61,699 nucleotides of DNA from an uncultured Verrucomicrobia subdivision 3 bacterium (GCA_903922735.1 CAIXUZ010000014.1:1-61699), one strand, 5' to 3'. Counted from the stretch's first letter, positions 36,626 through 46,050 are shown. Notes: generated by a model not told the origin, from the letters alone. Translations and numbers: made by a program.

Positions 36626-37945
36626 TTAACAAATGGAACACGGTGCCAGCACCGCGTCGGTCATGCCATGGATAATTTTTTTGTCTGCTGGAACGATCGT
36701 CGCCAGCACGCCACCAAGTTGGGGCCGCGCCCCGTCTCCTTCGCCGCTGACAAAATAATAAGGACACAACCGCACCCGTCCTTTCATCGGCACGACTTCA
36801 CTCTTCGCAAAATCAAACCAGCTGGCTTCAACTGTTTTTGGCTTTTCAAATCGCTGCAAGACACTCGGAGATTTTTCAAAATTGCGCACGGCGGCATCCA
36901 CCGCCACGCTCCAGTCGGCCTGCGACAAGTCACTGCCTAAAAAAACGCCGCGGGCGCCCCACGCAGCTTCTGAAAAGCCGGAAACTTTCAATATCAGGTC
37001 ACGCTCCTTCTGCGACAGCGCCTTGAGTTGTGTCCAGTCCGTAAGTTCCAAGCCCGGAATCGCCGCATGTGGCGGCAGCGGCGCGGGGTCCATAAGCCAG
37101 GTGTAAGGAATCACCTTTTTCAGCCGCCCCAGAAAACCTTCGCCCAGTTCCTGCCGCCAAAAACTATGTAGATTCCGGTTCCAGAGCAGTGCAAAGAGCA
37201 TTTTCTCCTCAAACAACGGTTTCGGCGGCGGGGTGAGGCGGATTTTCTTCTCCGCCGCCAATTCCAGGATTTGTTTTGCATTCGCCACGTTCGGCAAATC
37301 GAACAATTCAAAGAAGCGATATACGGCGCTGCCTTCGGCGAAATCTGTGAATTGTGCATCATGAACTGTAAAGCGCGCGCCAGGCTGTGCCGCGAGCCAC
37401 TCCATTTCCGGACGATAGGTTTTTGCCTCATCGGAGACGACGATGTGAACTTGTTTCGCATCGCCAAAGATGGATTCAAACCCGCACAACATGCCATCTG
37501 CGCCACCAAGAACTTGGCCGCCTGACTTGGAGTAAGTCTGATTCAGCCAGCTGGTCAACCCGATGCCGCCGGGAACAGAGTCCAGTTCCGTGATGCTAAA
37601 GCCTTCTTCCCGGAGCAAAATGTCGGGACGAATAACACGCGGCACATCGTTCTTGAAAGCAGCAGCACGTTGAAGCTCGATCAACTCACGAGGTTTCCCC
37701 AAGTCAAGCCAGCGGGCGACCCATTCCGGCTGCCGGCCCTCGATACTTTTGCGATAAAGCAGATTAGCCGCGCGATAAAATTGCAGCAGCACGCGCCCCA
37801 GTGACTCGATTTCCTTTGCCAGGTTTTCGCCAAGCGGAAAAGGCATCGGCGAAATCTTCCATTCCATTCCCGCAAAGAGACCATCGGGCGGTAGCGAATC
37901 ACGTATGAACTTGGCTTGGTCGGCAGGTTTCACATTTTTGCTCAA
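36626..37945 (-). CDS. ATP-grasp-like protein of unknown function
   Basis: 439 residues, soluble. VIRPDILLREEGFSITELDSVPGGIG near 103-128 looks like the metal/substrate segment of ATP-grasp enzymes. LILKVSGF near 320 followed by GARGVFLGSDLSQADW and VLQRFEKPK near 370, with LGGVLATI near the end, resembles the circularly permuted ATP-grasp arrangement. The family call is by eye and uncertain. It overlaps the nadC stop region by four bases (ATGA), so it is probably the second gene of an operon with nadC. The C-terminus ends DAVLAPCSIC. Confidence 0.6.
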   Translation of the reverse strand: MSKNVKPADQAKFIRDSLPPDGLFAGMEWKISPMPFPLGENLAKEIESLGRVLLQFYRAANLLYRKSIEGRQPEWVARWLDLGKPRELIELQRAAAFKNDVPRVIRPDILLREEGFSITELDSVPGGIGLTSWLNQTYSKSGGQVLGGADGMLCGFESIFGDAKQVHIVVSDEAKTYRPEMEWLAAQPGARFTVHDAQFTDFAEGSAVYRFFELFDLPNVANAKQILELAAEKKIRLTPPPKPLFEEKMLFALLWNRNLHSFWRQELGEGFLGRLKKVIPYTWLMDPAPLPPHAAIPGLELTDWTQLKALSQKERDLILKVSGFSEAAWGARGVFLGSDLSQADWSVAVDAAVRNFEKSPSVLQRFEKPKTVEASWFDFAKSEVVPMKGRVRLCPYYFVSGEGDGARPQLGGVLATIVPADKKIIHGMTDAVLAPCSIC

Positions 37946-38793
37946 TCTTCAAAATCCAAACCGATGTCCACCGCACGGGCGGAATGGGTTATCGCACCGA
38001 CAGAAATAAAATCCACGCCGGTTCGGGCTATGCCACGGATGGTTTTTAAATTCACGCCTCCACTCGCTTCGGTCTGGGCGCGGCCTTTGACTATTTTTAC
38101 CGCCTGTCGCAATTGCGCTGGCGACATGTTATCCAGCAAAATGATGTCGGCTCCGGCAGCGACGGCTTGTGCCACCTGTTCCAGCGTGTCAGCCTCAACT
38201 TCAATTTTCAGTTTTGGAAATTTTCCCCGGGCGCGGACGACGGCAGCAGCGATGGCGTTTGGCTTTGCATTTTGCAGGGTTGCGAGGTGGTTGTCTTTGA
38301 TGAGGATCATATCAAACAAACCGACCCGGTGGTTTTTTCCACCACCGCACCGGACGGCGTATTTTTCAAAATGGCGCCAGCCGGGGGTGGTTTTGCGCGT
38401 GTCGAGAATTTTTGTCGAAGTTCCTTGAACGGCATCAACAAACTGCGCAGTGGCGGTAGCGACGCCGGAAAGGCGCTGGACGAAATTCAGCGCGACGCGC
38501 TCGGCGCTCAAGAGGGCGCGGGATAAGCCGGAAATTTTCAGGAGTGCGGCGCCAGCATCAACGCGTTGGCCGTCGCGGGCAATTTTCTTGATCTGGATTC
38601 CCGGCGAAAGTTCACGAAAGGCGAATTCAGCAAACGAGATTCCCGCGACCGTGAGCGACTCGCGCGCATTCATGAGCGCGATGGATTCGGCATTGGCGGG
38701 AACGGTGGCGAAAGTGGTCACGTCGCCGCTGCCGAGATCTTCGGCCAGCGCGGCGCGAACGGCGTGGCGGATTTCGTGAATGGTGACTTCCAC
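37942..38793 (-). CDS. nadC: Nicotinate-nucleotide pyrophosphorylase (quinolinate phosphoribosyltransferase)
   Basis: Makes nicotinate mononucleotide from quinolinate, feeding NAD synthesis with nadE in this window. The GTG at 38793 is chosen (283 residues, VEVTIHEIRHAVRAALAEDLGSGDVT); an ATG 90 bases up adds a basic, unmatched extension. Motifs: ERVALNFVQRLSGVAT near 100, the DTRKTTPGWR and EKYAVRCGGGKNHR blocks near 128-150, IKDNH near 160, and IEVEADTLEQ and ILLDNMSP near 190-220. Coupled to the ATP-grasp-like gene. Confidence 0.95.
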   Translation of the reverse strand: MEVTIHEIRHAVRAALAEDLGSGDVTTFATVPANAESIALMNARESLTVAGISFAEFAFRELSPGIQIKKIARDGQRVDAGAALLKISGLSRALLSAERVALNFVQRLSGVATATAQFVDAVQGTSTKILDTRKTTPGWRHFEKYAVRCGGGKNHRVGLFDMILIKDNHLATLQNAKPNAIAAAVVRARGKFPKLKIEVEADTLEQVAQAVAAGADIILLDNMSPAQLRQAVKIVKGRAQTEASGGVNLKTIRGIARTGVDFISVGAITHSARAVDIGLDFED

Positions 38794-38839
38794 CCGAATA
38801 AGATGGCGGCGGATGCGAAAAGGAAAAGCAAAAATACGC

Positions 38840-39187
38840 TTACTTGGGCGGCAAGGCGAGAAAATCAGCGGCCAGCTGGTCAAGCTCGCTGGCGGCGGCG
38901 GATTCGGGGGTCACAATCAAAAGCAGCAACGCCGTGTCCGGTCCCGGCACAAAGCGGAACCATCCATGTTCAAACTTCCAGGTGAACCAGCGGGGCGAAA
39001 ATTCCGCCGAAAGCAGCGCGGCGTGAAGTGGTGAAAACTGGCGCAATAATTTTTCGATTTTTTCCGGCGCATGTTTTCCCCCGTCACTGCGGCAAACGCA
39101 TTTGCCGTTGGCGCGCAGCACGCCGACCGCCAGCACGCCATCGGTGGTGGCGGTCTGGTCAAGCCAGTTTTCCAAGCTATTTTTCAT
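38840..39187 (-). CDS. Roadblock/LC7-like small protein
   Basis: 115 residues. GVLAVGVLRANGKCVCRSDGG near 17-37 and the ALLLLIVTPES strand near 85-95 give the roadblock/LC7 pattern (MglB-like), though the family call is tentative. Such proteins usually regulate small Ras-like GTPases or act as scaffolds. Its start overlaps the stop of the REC-PATAN gene by four bases, so the two are coupled. No MglA-type GTPase is in the window. Confidence 0.55.
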   Translation of the reverse strand: MKNSLENWLDQTATTDGVLAVGVLRANGKCVCRSDGGKHAPEKIEKLLRQFSPLHAALLSAEFSPRWFTWKFEHGWFRFVPGPDTALLLLIVTPESAAASELDQLAADFLALPPK

Positions 39188-40206
39188 GTCGGCACCTCGG
39201 CTTTGGCAAAACGGGCAAACATCATCCGGTCGGTATGAACTTGAAGCACGGCGCGGCCGGTCGGCAGCGCGATTTCAAGCCGGTCAAAATGGCCCAACTG
39301 CCACTCGGGCACAATCTGCGCGGCTTGTTGCGCAATGGCCTGCAGCATGGCCATGCGGGCCGCCGGATTGGCGCATTGCCAGTCATAAATTTTTTCGCCA
39401 CGACCGGTGCCAATCAATAATTCCACAGCCCGCGCGACAGGAGCGGTGAGCCCGGCTTCCAATCCGCCGCCGACAGCAAATCCGCCGGTGAATTTCTGCC
39501 CTTCAGCCAATTCGCGGAGCCGCCGGGCGTCCGCCAGAATCAGGTCCCACGGGCGATGAATGGTGCGCTCGGGCGGCTGTTCATAATCGTGAAGTTCAAA
39601 GGTTCCGCCGGAAATGGTCAGCAGTCTCTGAAAAGCGCGTTCACCGAAAATATCGCCGCAGACGGCGTGGATGATCTGGCCGTCCTCAATGTAAATCCGG
39701 CCGAGCGAATGTTCGCGGTAAAGATCGAGGATGGAGGAGTTGCGGCCCACGCATTCTATCTTGACCAAATCCAGCAAGCCGACCCGGCGCAGCACCCCTT
39801 GAAAACCTTCGCTCGGCTCCCAGTGCAGCAATCCGCACAACTGCCTGAATACGGATTGAATGCCCTCGGCGGATACTGGTTTTTCAATAAATAAACCGGC
39901 CCCGGCGGCAATGCTGGCGGCACGTTTTTCGTCGGTGGGTTCGGCGGTCATGACTGCCATTTTTAATTTCGGATAACAGCCGTGCAGCAGGCTTATGAAC
40001 TGGTCGCCGTCGGTGAAATCCACATCAAGCACCACGAGGTCAATATCCCCGGACTTGATCATTTGCAGCGCCTGACTGGCGGAATTGGCAACTTGCAACT
40101 GCCAGTCTTCGGCGCTTAACAAACGGAATGATTCGCCCACCGCTTCAAGGTAATCACGGTTGTCGTCCACAAACAAAACCTGGTGATGGTTTGAATTGTT
40201 GCTCAT
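39184..40206 (-). CDS. Response regulator with REC, PATAN (DUF4388) and roadblock-like regions
   Basis: 340 residues. REC domain at ~8-125: acidic pair Asp14-Asp15, phosphorylation site Asp61 (LVVLDVDF) and the conserved Lys in FIEKPVSAEG near 109, all intact. GVLRRVGLLDLVKIECVGRNSSILDLYREHSLGRIYIEDGQIIHA (~138-183) is a DUF4388/PATAN domain. The last ~75 residues (AIAQQAAQIVPEWQLGHFDRLEI) resemble a roadblock domain. No DNA-binding region is present, so output is probably through protein contacts. Lies between the HEAT-repeat and roadblock genes. Confidence 0.85.
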   Translation of the reverse strand: MSNNSNHHQVLFVDDNRDYLEAVGESFRLLSAEDWQLQVANSASQALQMIKSGDIDLVVLDVDFTDGDQFISLLHGCYPKLKMAVMTAEPTDEKRAASIAAGAGLFIEKPVSAEGIQSVFRQLCGLLHWEPSEGFQGVLRRVGLLDLVKIECVGRNSSILDLYREHSLGRIYIEDGQIIHAVCGDIFGERAFQRLLTISGGTFELHDYEQPPERTIHRPWDLILADARRLRELAEGQKFTGGFAVGGGLEAGLTAPVARAVELLIGTGRGEKIYDWQCANPAARMAMLQAIAQQAAQIVPEWQLGHFDRLEIALPTGRAVLQVHTDRMMFARFAKAEVPT

Positions 40207-40212
40207 CGGATT

Positions 40213-41577
40213 TTAATTCAATGCGGCCAGCGCCTTTTCCGCCGCCAGTTGTACGGCTTGATTGGCATCCCGCGCGGCGGCGGCGAGAATGGCGGTCGCG
40301 TGCTTTTCCTGCAACCGGCCCAAGGCTTCGGCGGCGGCCACCCGCAATTCCGGGTCGCGGTCGAACAACAAATCCGCCAGAAACGGCAACGCCAAGTGCG
40401 GCGGCGGCGGGGATATTTCTGCGGGCGACGATTTTAGTTCGTCCACCAGACTGCTGGCGTCAATTTTGAATTGTTCGAGCAACACGGTGGCGCTGTGGCG
40501 CACCCAGTAATCAGAATGCGTCAAAGCCGCCTTGATCGCCGGCAAGGTGGCGCGCGCCTGCTCGGTCTGTTCCCAATCGGGCTGAATTTTTTTCAAAGTG
40601 GTCTGCGCCAGATTTCGCGCGGTCCGCTCCACATCCAGCAAGGCTATGACCAGCGAAGGAATGGCTTGGGGATCGCCAATCTGGCCGATCGCGGCAATGC
40701 CGGCTTCGCGAACATCGAGGTCCGGATCCTTGACCAGTTCACACAAGCCGGGAACGGCCGAAGCTTCGCCGATGAAACCCAGCGCCTTGGCCGCCGCCCG
40801 CCGGACTTCCCAGGATGGGTCTTTCAATGATAAAAGCAGCCGGGGCACCGCCCGCCTGCCGTTGCAGCGCGTCACGGCGTCAACCGCCGCGCTGCGAACG
40901 CTGGCATTGACATCGTTGAGCAATTTTTCCACTTCGGGGTAAGTCGCCGGATCAGCGAGCCGTTCCAGAGTTTCCAATGCGGCGATGCGGATGGCGGGCG
41001 TATCCATATGCAAGGCTTCAATCATCGTTCGCAACAGGCGCGGGTCGTTGATTTCGCCAAGGGTTTTGACGGCGGCAAGCTGTTTGTTTGGCGAACCATA
41101 GCGCATCAGTTCCAACAGCGGTTCCACCGCTTCCGGCCCCATGGTCACCAGCTGATGCAAGTTGCCGATGGCGAGGATCTGCTGAATTTTCAAGGTGTCC
41201 GTATTGGGCCGCCAACCCAGCCGGTGCAGGCTGCGCGCGGCGATGGCGCGGGCTATGGGATCCTGATCCCGCAACAGCGGCACCAGCTTGTCCATCGCCG
41301 CCGGGTCGGCAAGTTTGCCGAGCGATTCCGCCGCCGCAATCCGCACCAGCGGCACGGTGTCGCGCAACAGCTCAATCAGCGGTGCGACAGCACGCCGGTC
41401 GGCGAATCGCACCACCGCCCGGGCGGCAGCGCAGCGCACATCCGCCACCTTGTCTTTCAGGGCGAGCAACAGCGAGCCAATGGAGTTGGCGTCGCCTTCA
41501 AGAGCGAGTTTTTCCACGACGGCCAGCCGGGTTTGCGGATTGCTGGCGCGCAGTTGCCGGTTAATCCACCAGGACAT
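40213..41577 (-). CDS. HEAT-repeat protein
   Basis: 454 residues made almost wholly of HEAT (PBS-lyase type) repeats: VRCAAARAVVRF, VRIAAAESLGKLADPAAM, QLAAVKTLGEINDPRLL, VRRAAAKALGFIGEASAV and VREAGIAAIGQIGDPQAI recur about every 31 residues, roughly a dozen times. A Pro-rich break at ~388-395 separates the last two. No signal peptide is visible. It is a protein-interaction scaffold whose operon with the response regulator suggests a signalling role. Seven bases lie between the two. Confidence 0.9.
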   Translation of the reverse strand: MSWWINRQLRASNPQTRLAVVEKLALEGDANSIGSLLLALKDKVADVRCAAARAVVRFADRRAVAPLIELLRDTVPLVRIAAAESLGKLADPAAMDKLVPLLRDQDPIARAIAARSLHRLGWRPNTDTLKIQQILAIGNLHQLVTMGPEAVEPLLELMRYGSPNKQLAAVKTLGEINDPRLLRTMIEALHMDTPAIRIAALETLERLADPATYPEVEKLLNDVNASVRSAAVDAVTRCNGRRAVPRLLLSLKDPSWEVRRAAAKALGFIGEASAVPGLCELVKDPDLDVREAGIAAIGQIGDPQAIPSLVIALLDVERTARNLAQTTLKKIQPDWEQTEQARATLPAIKAALTHSDYWVRHSATVLLEQFKIDASSLVDELKSSPAEISPPPPHLALPFLADLLFDRDPELRVAAAEALGRLQEKHATAILAAAARDANQAVQLAAEKALAALN

Positions 41578-41640
41578 GATTGGATAAATTAGCTTTCAAA
41601 GGTTTACCATTATTTGAATCAAAAAATGGCGGTGGCCATT

Positions 41641-42594
41641 TTACAACACCGCCGTCTGCACTTCCAGCGGTGTGCCGTAGCGTCCGATTTGCTCGGCGGT
41701 GGCGGCGATGACATCTTTGACGGTGATCATGGACATGCACTTGCGGTTAAATTCACATGGATTGCGAAGCCAGCATGGGGCACACCGAACCTGGCCATAA
41801 AGATTTTTGTTGGCGACATAGCCGGTCTGGGACGGCTTTTCTCGTCCGCCGTAAACAATGACGGAACGACAATCCACCGCCCGGGCGAGGTGCATCAGAA
41901 AACCTGCCAGCCCAACAAAGACGAGCGATTGCGCAAGAATGGCGGCGGTTTGGCGCGATGTCGTTTTCCCCCGCATATCTATCGCCCCTTCTAATGTCGG
42001 ATCGCTGAGGGCGCCAACTTGAACCACGCTAACATGGTCGCGAAGCCGCGTGCAAACCTCTTGGAAACGATCCGGATACCATTCCCGATTTTGCATCGGG
42101 TTTGGCACGGACAGATTGGAAGACTGCATGACCACCTGATCTTTCCCCAAGCGGCCGGCGGCAAATTCCTTCGGCGTTAGAAATAGATAGGGTCGCAATT
42201 CAACCATTCCAGTGATATTCGCCCGCTGGCACATCTCAATCAGAATGTGGTCCATTGGAGCCTCATCCGCATCGCGTGACGGATCGTAGACAGCCTGATT
42301 AAACCGCATCAGCGGTAAACCTTTGCGCAGCCAGCGGTCAATAAAAGGTTGGCGATGATAAATGATTTTATCCACGTCCGGATTGCGTAGAAATAATTCG
42401 CGATGCGACGTAGCCATGGCAACACCACGCGATCCGCGCTTACGCAATTCACGGAAAACAGCCGTGCACATCAAGTCGCTGCTCTTTTGGCCATTACCTT
42501 GAAAAAAAAATCGGGGGAAACCCAGCCGGGCGCGGTTGAACGCACCAACAAAGGGGATAGCGGAAGGTCTTGAAGTTTCCACTGAAACAGGCAT
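41641..42594 (-). CDS. Glycosyltransferase family 9-like (heptosyltransferase-type)
   Basis: 317 residues from ATG 42594; the frame upstream of it has no match. GNGQKSSDLMCTAVFRELRKRG near 33-55 begins the GT9 N-domain, DPSRDADEAPMDHILIEMCQRA spans ~110-131, and VVQVGALSDPTLEGAIDMRGKTTSRQTAAILAQSLVFVGLAGFLMHLARAVD (~190-240) is the donor domain. VRCAPCWLRNPCEFNRKCM near 280 is a Cys-rich stretch common in GT9 proteins. LPS or envelope glycan assembly is likely; the substrate is unknown. Third gene of the GT trio. Confidence 0.8.
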   Translation of the reverse strand: MPVSVETSRPSAIPFVGAFNRARLGFPRFFFQGNGQKSSDLMCTAVFRELRKRGSRGVAMATSHRELFLRNPDVDKIIYHRQPFIDRWLRKGLPLMRFNQAVYDPSRDADEAPMDHILIEMCQRANITGMVELRPYLFLTPKEFAAGRLGKDQVVMQSSNLSVPNPMQNREWYPDRFQEVCTRLRDHVSVVQVGALSDPTLEGAIDMRGKTTSRQTAAILAQSLVFVGLAGFLMHLARAVDCRSVIVYGGREKPSQTGYVANKNLYGQVRCAPCWLRNPCEFNRKCMSMITVKDVIAATAEQIGRYGTPLEVQTAVL

Positions 42595-42662
42595 GAAGCT
42601 GATTTTCGGCACTTTATAGGCGAAGCGCAAGTTTGAATACGAACGTGGGCAGCCCCTAACCG

Positions 42663-44546
42663 TTAGCGCCGTTCGATTCGCAATAAGCACCAGGATTCCG
42701 CCCCCCAGGAAACCAGCGTGGTAATCGGCACCGACGCGATGATTTTTGCCTGATGATTGGCCGCCCAGTCTTCAAGTGATTGGTCGCTGACTTCCGGCCA
42801 GATGGTTCGCTTGACCACCAACCATTCCATATCTACCGGAATTTGTATGCCTGGATACGTGCCGGTGCGCAAACAGACTACTCGTCGTACTCCAAAGGGC
42901 CGCCAGAGAGAATAATCCGTATCGTTGGATGACGCCACAAACCCGATGATGCGCGCTTTGGCTGGCAAAACGTCTCGCAATGGCGCCAGCACGTCATTGC
43001 GGTTGGCGTATGTCGAATAAACGCTGGCCAACCGCTGAAGCTTGGCGATGGATGGATGTTCCCGCACGAGCCTTTCCGTAACACGCACCGCCGGCCACAG
43101 CGGCCGGTTCGGAGTCAGCACCAAGACCGGCAACACACTGAGTGCGCCGAGCGCCAGCAGAAGCCGCCAGCTCCGATAATGCAACAGACGGGAATGAACC
43201 GGCAGCAGCAGCAACGGTGCGATGACCAGCGGGTAATAGGGTAACAACAACCGTGGACCGGCTTCGGAACCCATTTTCAGCAAGTAAAACGCAAAGGCCA
43301 CCCACGCAGCACCGCCAACCGAGAGAAACATTTTCCACGACCAGCACCTCAAAAAATTCCCGCTGAATTTCCAAAACGCAGCAGCCAAGGCAAGGAGCAA
43401 CGGTAGACTGACGCCCAATCCCAATGCGGCGCCTTCTTCGCTGGGCAGTTCATTGAACCGGCTTTGGAAATATCGCGGAAAATGTTTTTCAAGCAAGCGC
43501 ACGCAAGCGGCGGGCAGATGCCGGTTCATGCTGTCATTGATCTGATGCGAGGCTGGCAGCACAGGCGGCATCAACGATTGCTGGGCCAGCAATAGTCCGT
43601 TACCCAGCAACCCGGCGATGGGGTGGTGCAGTTGCATTTTGCCCTCGTTTTTTGGATCGCCGCTCCAGTTGCCAGTGTTGAGCTGATTGAACAGCATGGT
43701 AGGTGCGGCAGAAACCAGCACGGCCACCAGCGCGACCGCCAGCGTTTCCCGCCAGCGTTCGCGCAATCGCGACAGGGCTGGCCAGACAGCGGCCAAGCAT
43801 GGCAAGAGCAGCGGGAGATTGGACATTTTATTGGCGGTCATCAAGGCGGCCGCCAGACCGCAAAGCCAGACATCGGTCGCCCGGCCGGACTGCCGTGCAC
43901 GCAAGCCATAATGAACTGCCGCCAGACAAAACACGGTGCCCGTCAAATCGTTTCCGATGCTGCCAGCCTGGGTGACATAGCCGTAAGCCAGCGGCAAGAG
44001 CCACATCCACGTCCACGCCACCCGCCGGGCCACCCCCAGTTGGCGGGACACCGAAAACAACAAGCCCGGCAGCAGCAAAAACCCGCAGGCGTCGATCAAG
44101 AACAGTCCCCGATCCGAATGCAGCAGGGCCAGTTGTGGCAGCGCCATCCACTCCCACGCCGTCGTCGAATAATTCATCCGCTGGTTGAAGGTGGGAATCC
44201 AATGCCAACCGCCGGCATCCAGCCAGTTCAAAATCCGTGGCAATCGATAGGTCAAACCATCGTAATTGGTGGGCGCATAACAAGCCCCGCCAATCAATAC
44301 CAGTGCCGCTACGAGCAAGAAAATGAACGGCAGTGGACGGCGGAAACGGCGGCGGAGAGCCGGCCAGCGCAAAACAAATTTTCCATTCCCCAAAATTTTC
44401 CGACGCCAAAACAGCAATCCCGCCAGACCTGCCGCCAGTGCCACCGCGTAACCGCCGGCATTCAATGCGTGCAGAGCCGAGAGCAGCCAGCCGACACATC
44501 CGGAATACGCCCACACGCAAACCCAGAGTAGAACAGCAACGGGCAT
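42663..44546 (-). CDS. Multipass GT-C-like membrane glycosyltransferase candidate
   Basis: 627 residues with about ten to twelve membrane helices. The first luminal loop holds APTNYDGLTYRLPRILNWLDAGGWHW near 89-114, containing the acidic motif typical of GT-C (ArnT/PMT-type) enzymes, and a Cys-free C-terminal soluble part from ~510 ends in the predicted periplasm. I cannot name donor or acceptor. It lies three bases downstream of the GT2 gene, in an operon with the GT9 gene, which supports envelope glycan synthesis. Confidence 0.75.
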   Translation of the reverse strand: MPVAVLLWVCVWAYSGCVGWLLSALHALNAGGYAVALAAGLAGLLFWRRKILGNGKFVLRWPALRRRFRRPLPFIFLLVAALVLIGGACYAPTNYDGLTYRLPRILNWLDAGGWHWIPTFNQRMNYSTTAWEWMALPQLALLHSDRGLFLIDACGFLLLPGLLFSVSRQLGVARRVAWTWMWLLPLAYGYVTQAGSIGNDLTGTVFCLAAVHYGLRARQSGRATDVWLCGLAAALMTANKMSNLPLLLPCLAAVWPALSRLRERWRETLAVALVAVLVSAAPTMLFNQLNTGNWSGDPKNEGKMQLHHPIAGLLGNGLLLAQQSLMPPVLPASHQINDSMNRHLPAACVRLLEKHFPRYFQSRFNELPSEEGAALGLGVSLPLLLALAAAFWKFSGNFLRCWSWKMFLSVGGAAWVAFAFYLLKMGSEAGPRLLLPYYPLVIAPLLLLPVHSRLLHYRSWRLLLALGALSVLPVLVLTPNRPLWPAVRVTERLVREHPSIAKLQRLASVYSTYANRNDVLAPLRDVLPAKARIIGFVASSNDTDYSLWRPFGVRRVVCLRTGTYPGIQIPVDMEWLVVKRTIWPEVSDQSLEDWAANHQAKIIASVPITTLVSWGAESWCLLRIERR

Positions 44547-44549
44547 AGT

Positions 44550-45272
44550 CTAACGGAAGAGATTGTATTTAATGATGCACCACAGCGCGCGGAAACCGTC
44601 ACGCCAGCCGATTTTTTTGCCCTCGGCATAAGTGCGGCCATAGTAGGAAATGGCCACTTCGTAAATGCGGACTTTCAATTTTGCCACCTTCGCCGTGATT
44701 TCCGGCTCAAAGCCGAAACGGTTTTCCTCGATCCGGATTTTCTGGATGATTTCCCGGCGAAAGGTTTTGTAGCACGTTTCCATGTCCGTCAGGTTCAAAT
44801 CCGTGGCCATGTTCGAGCACAGTGTGAGCACCGAGTTGCCAATCGAGTGCCAGAAATACAGAACCCGATGCATGCCGGAACCGATGAAGCGTGAGCCGAA
44901 AACCACATCCGCCTTGCCCGCCAGAATCGGCCCGAGCAGACGGTGATATTCCGCCGGATCATATTCCAAATCCGCGTCCTGAATGATCACAATGGGCGAG
45001 GTGGCGCGGGCGATGCCCGTGCGCAGCGCCGCCCCTTTGCCCTGGTTCACCTCGTGGCGGACGAGCTGGATGCGCGGCTCATTTTTCGCCAGCGGCTGCA
45101 GCTGATCCCAAGTGCCATCCGTCGAGCAGTCGTCCACGATGACGAGCTGCTGCACTGGGCGCTGCGCCAGCACCACGCGGACGACTTCGGCGACGGTGGC
45201 GGCTTCGTTATAAACCGGCATCACCGCCGTCAAACACGGCTCAAGTTCTGCGTTGGATTTGGTTTCAATCAT
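44550..45272 (-). CDS. Glycosyltransferase family 2 (dolichol-phosphate-mannose-synthase-like)
   Basis: 240 residues from ATG 45272. [15 protein letters not shown] near 14-28, [11 protein letters not shown] near 45-55, [16 protein letters not shown] near 74-89, [11 protein letters not shown] near 93-103 (DXD-like) and [14 protein letters not shown] near 157-170. Members charge polyprenyl phosphate with a sugar that GT-C enzymes then use, fitting the gene directly downstream. The frame extends 18 codons upstream without a match. Confidence 0.92.
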   Translation of the reverse strand: MIETKSNAELEPCLTAVMPVYNEAATVAEVVRVVLAQRPVQQLVIVDDCSTDGTWDQLQPLAKNEPRIQLVRHEVNQGKGAALRTGIARATSPIVIIQDADLEYDPAEYHRLLGPILAGKADVVFGSRFIGSGMHRVLYFWHSIGNSVLTLCSNMATDLNLTDMETCYKTFRREIIQKIRIEENRFGFEPEITAKVAKLKVRIYEVAISYYGRTYAEGKKIGWRDGFRALWCIIKYNLFR

Positions 45273-45424
45273 TGTCAATTCACGCCGGCAAATTGGTTGG
45301 GCGGAAGCTGGCAGAGAATTTCTCATTGTTCAATCCGCAAATGCAGGCCGGCCGACGGTCTTGGATTTAAGGTTTGCGCCCGCCGTCAAAATCGTAAATC
45401 GTAATTCACAAATCTAAAATTGCC

Positions 45425-45910
45425 ATGCCCTCATTCGACATTGTTTCACAGGTCAACTCCATGGAAGTTGAGAACGCCGTCAACCAGGCCAAAAAGGAAC
45501 TCGCCAACCGCTTTGATTTCAAGGGCAGCAAGGCCGAGATCGTTTTGGAAAAGACGGAGATCAAGCTGTCCGCCGAGGACGACTATAAAGTCCGCACGCT
45601 GAACGAAATGGTCATCGGCAAACTCGCCAAGCGCGGCATCAGCCTCAAGAGCGTGGAGCAATGCGATCCCGACATCTCGCCGCTGGGCCACACCCGGCAA
45701 AGCCTCAAGCTCAAGAACGGCATCGCCAGTGACGTGGCCAAGCAAATCACCGGCTTCATCCGCGACGGCAAGTTCAAGGTGACGACGCAGATTCAGGGCG
45801 ACGAAGTGCGCGTGAACAGCAAGAGCCGCGACGAACTGCAAACCGTCATCGCCGCCGTGCGCGGCCATGATTTCCCCGTGGCCGTGCAGTTTGTGAATTT
45901 TCGGGAGTGA
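45425..45910 (+). CDS. yajQ: YajQ family nucleotide/c-di-GMP-binding protein
   Basis: 161 residues, the family length. MPSFDIVSQVNSMEVENAVNQAKKELANRFDFKGSK at the start, LKSVEQCDPDISPLGHTRQ near 74-92, GIASDVAKQITGFIRDGKFKVTTQIQGDEVRVNSKSRDELQ near 98-138 and FPVAVQFVNFRE at the end are all diagnostic. YajQ proteins bind nucleic acid and, in some bacteria, c-di-GMP. AAATC-type units lie just upstream, at 45391-45412. Confidence 0.95.
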   Translation: MPSFDIVSQVNSMEVENAVNQAKKELANRFDFKGSKAEIVLEKTEIKLSAEDDYKVRTLNEMVIGKLAKRGISLKSVEQCDPDISPLGHTRQSLKLKNGIASDVAKQITGFIRDGKFKVTTQIQGDEVRVNSKSRDELQTVIAAVRGHDFPVAVQFVNFRE

Positions 45911-45933
45911 ACCGGCTCACCCGGCAAGCTGAA

Positions 45934-45990
45934 TCAAATCTCCACCATCTGCTGGTATTCCGGCACGTCATTTGAGCCATCGGCTTCATT
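45934..45990 (-). pseudogene. Eroded copy of the 3' end of the beta-CASP RNase gene
   Basis: 45934-45967 matches the last 34 bases of the RNase gene (46653-46686) with two differences, reading VPEYQQMVEI and stop on the minus strand. Further on (to ~45990) the ATGAAGCCGA piece also matches but the frame is shifted. It lies in direct orientation beside the intact end, with the ArsR-like gene and its repeat array between them. Confidence 0.85.
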
Positions 45991-46020
45991 TTGCGCAATG
46001 CGCGCCTACGGCGCTAAAAC

Positions 46021-46046
46021 CGGTTCGCGGGGACGCTCGCCCCACC
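46021..46046 (+). repeat. Interspersed repeat, copy 2
   Basis: Matches 22 of 26 bases with 16474-16499, in the same orientation and ending TCGCCCCACC. It lies between the eroded RNase-gene end and the ArsR-like stop codon. Confidence 0.6.
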
Positions 46047-46050
46047 TTGA

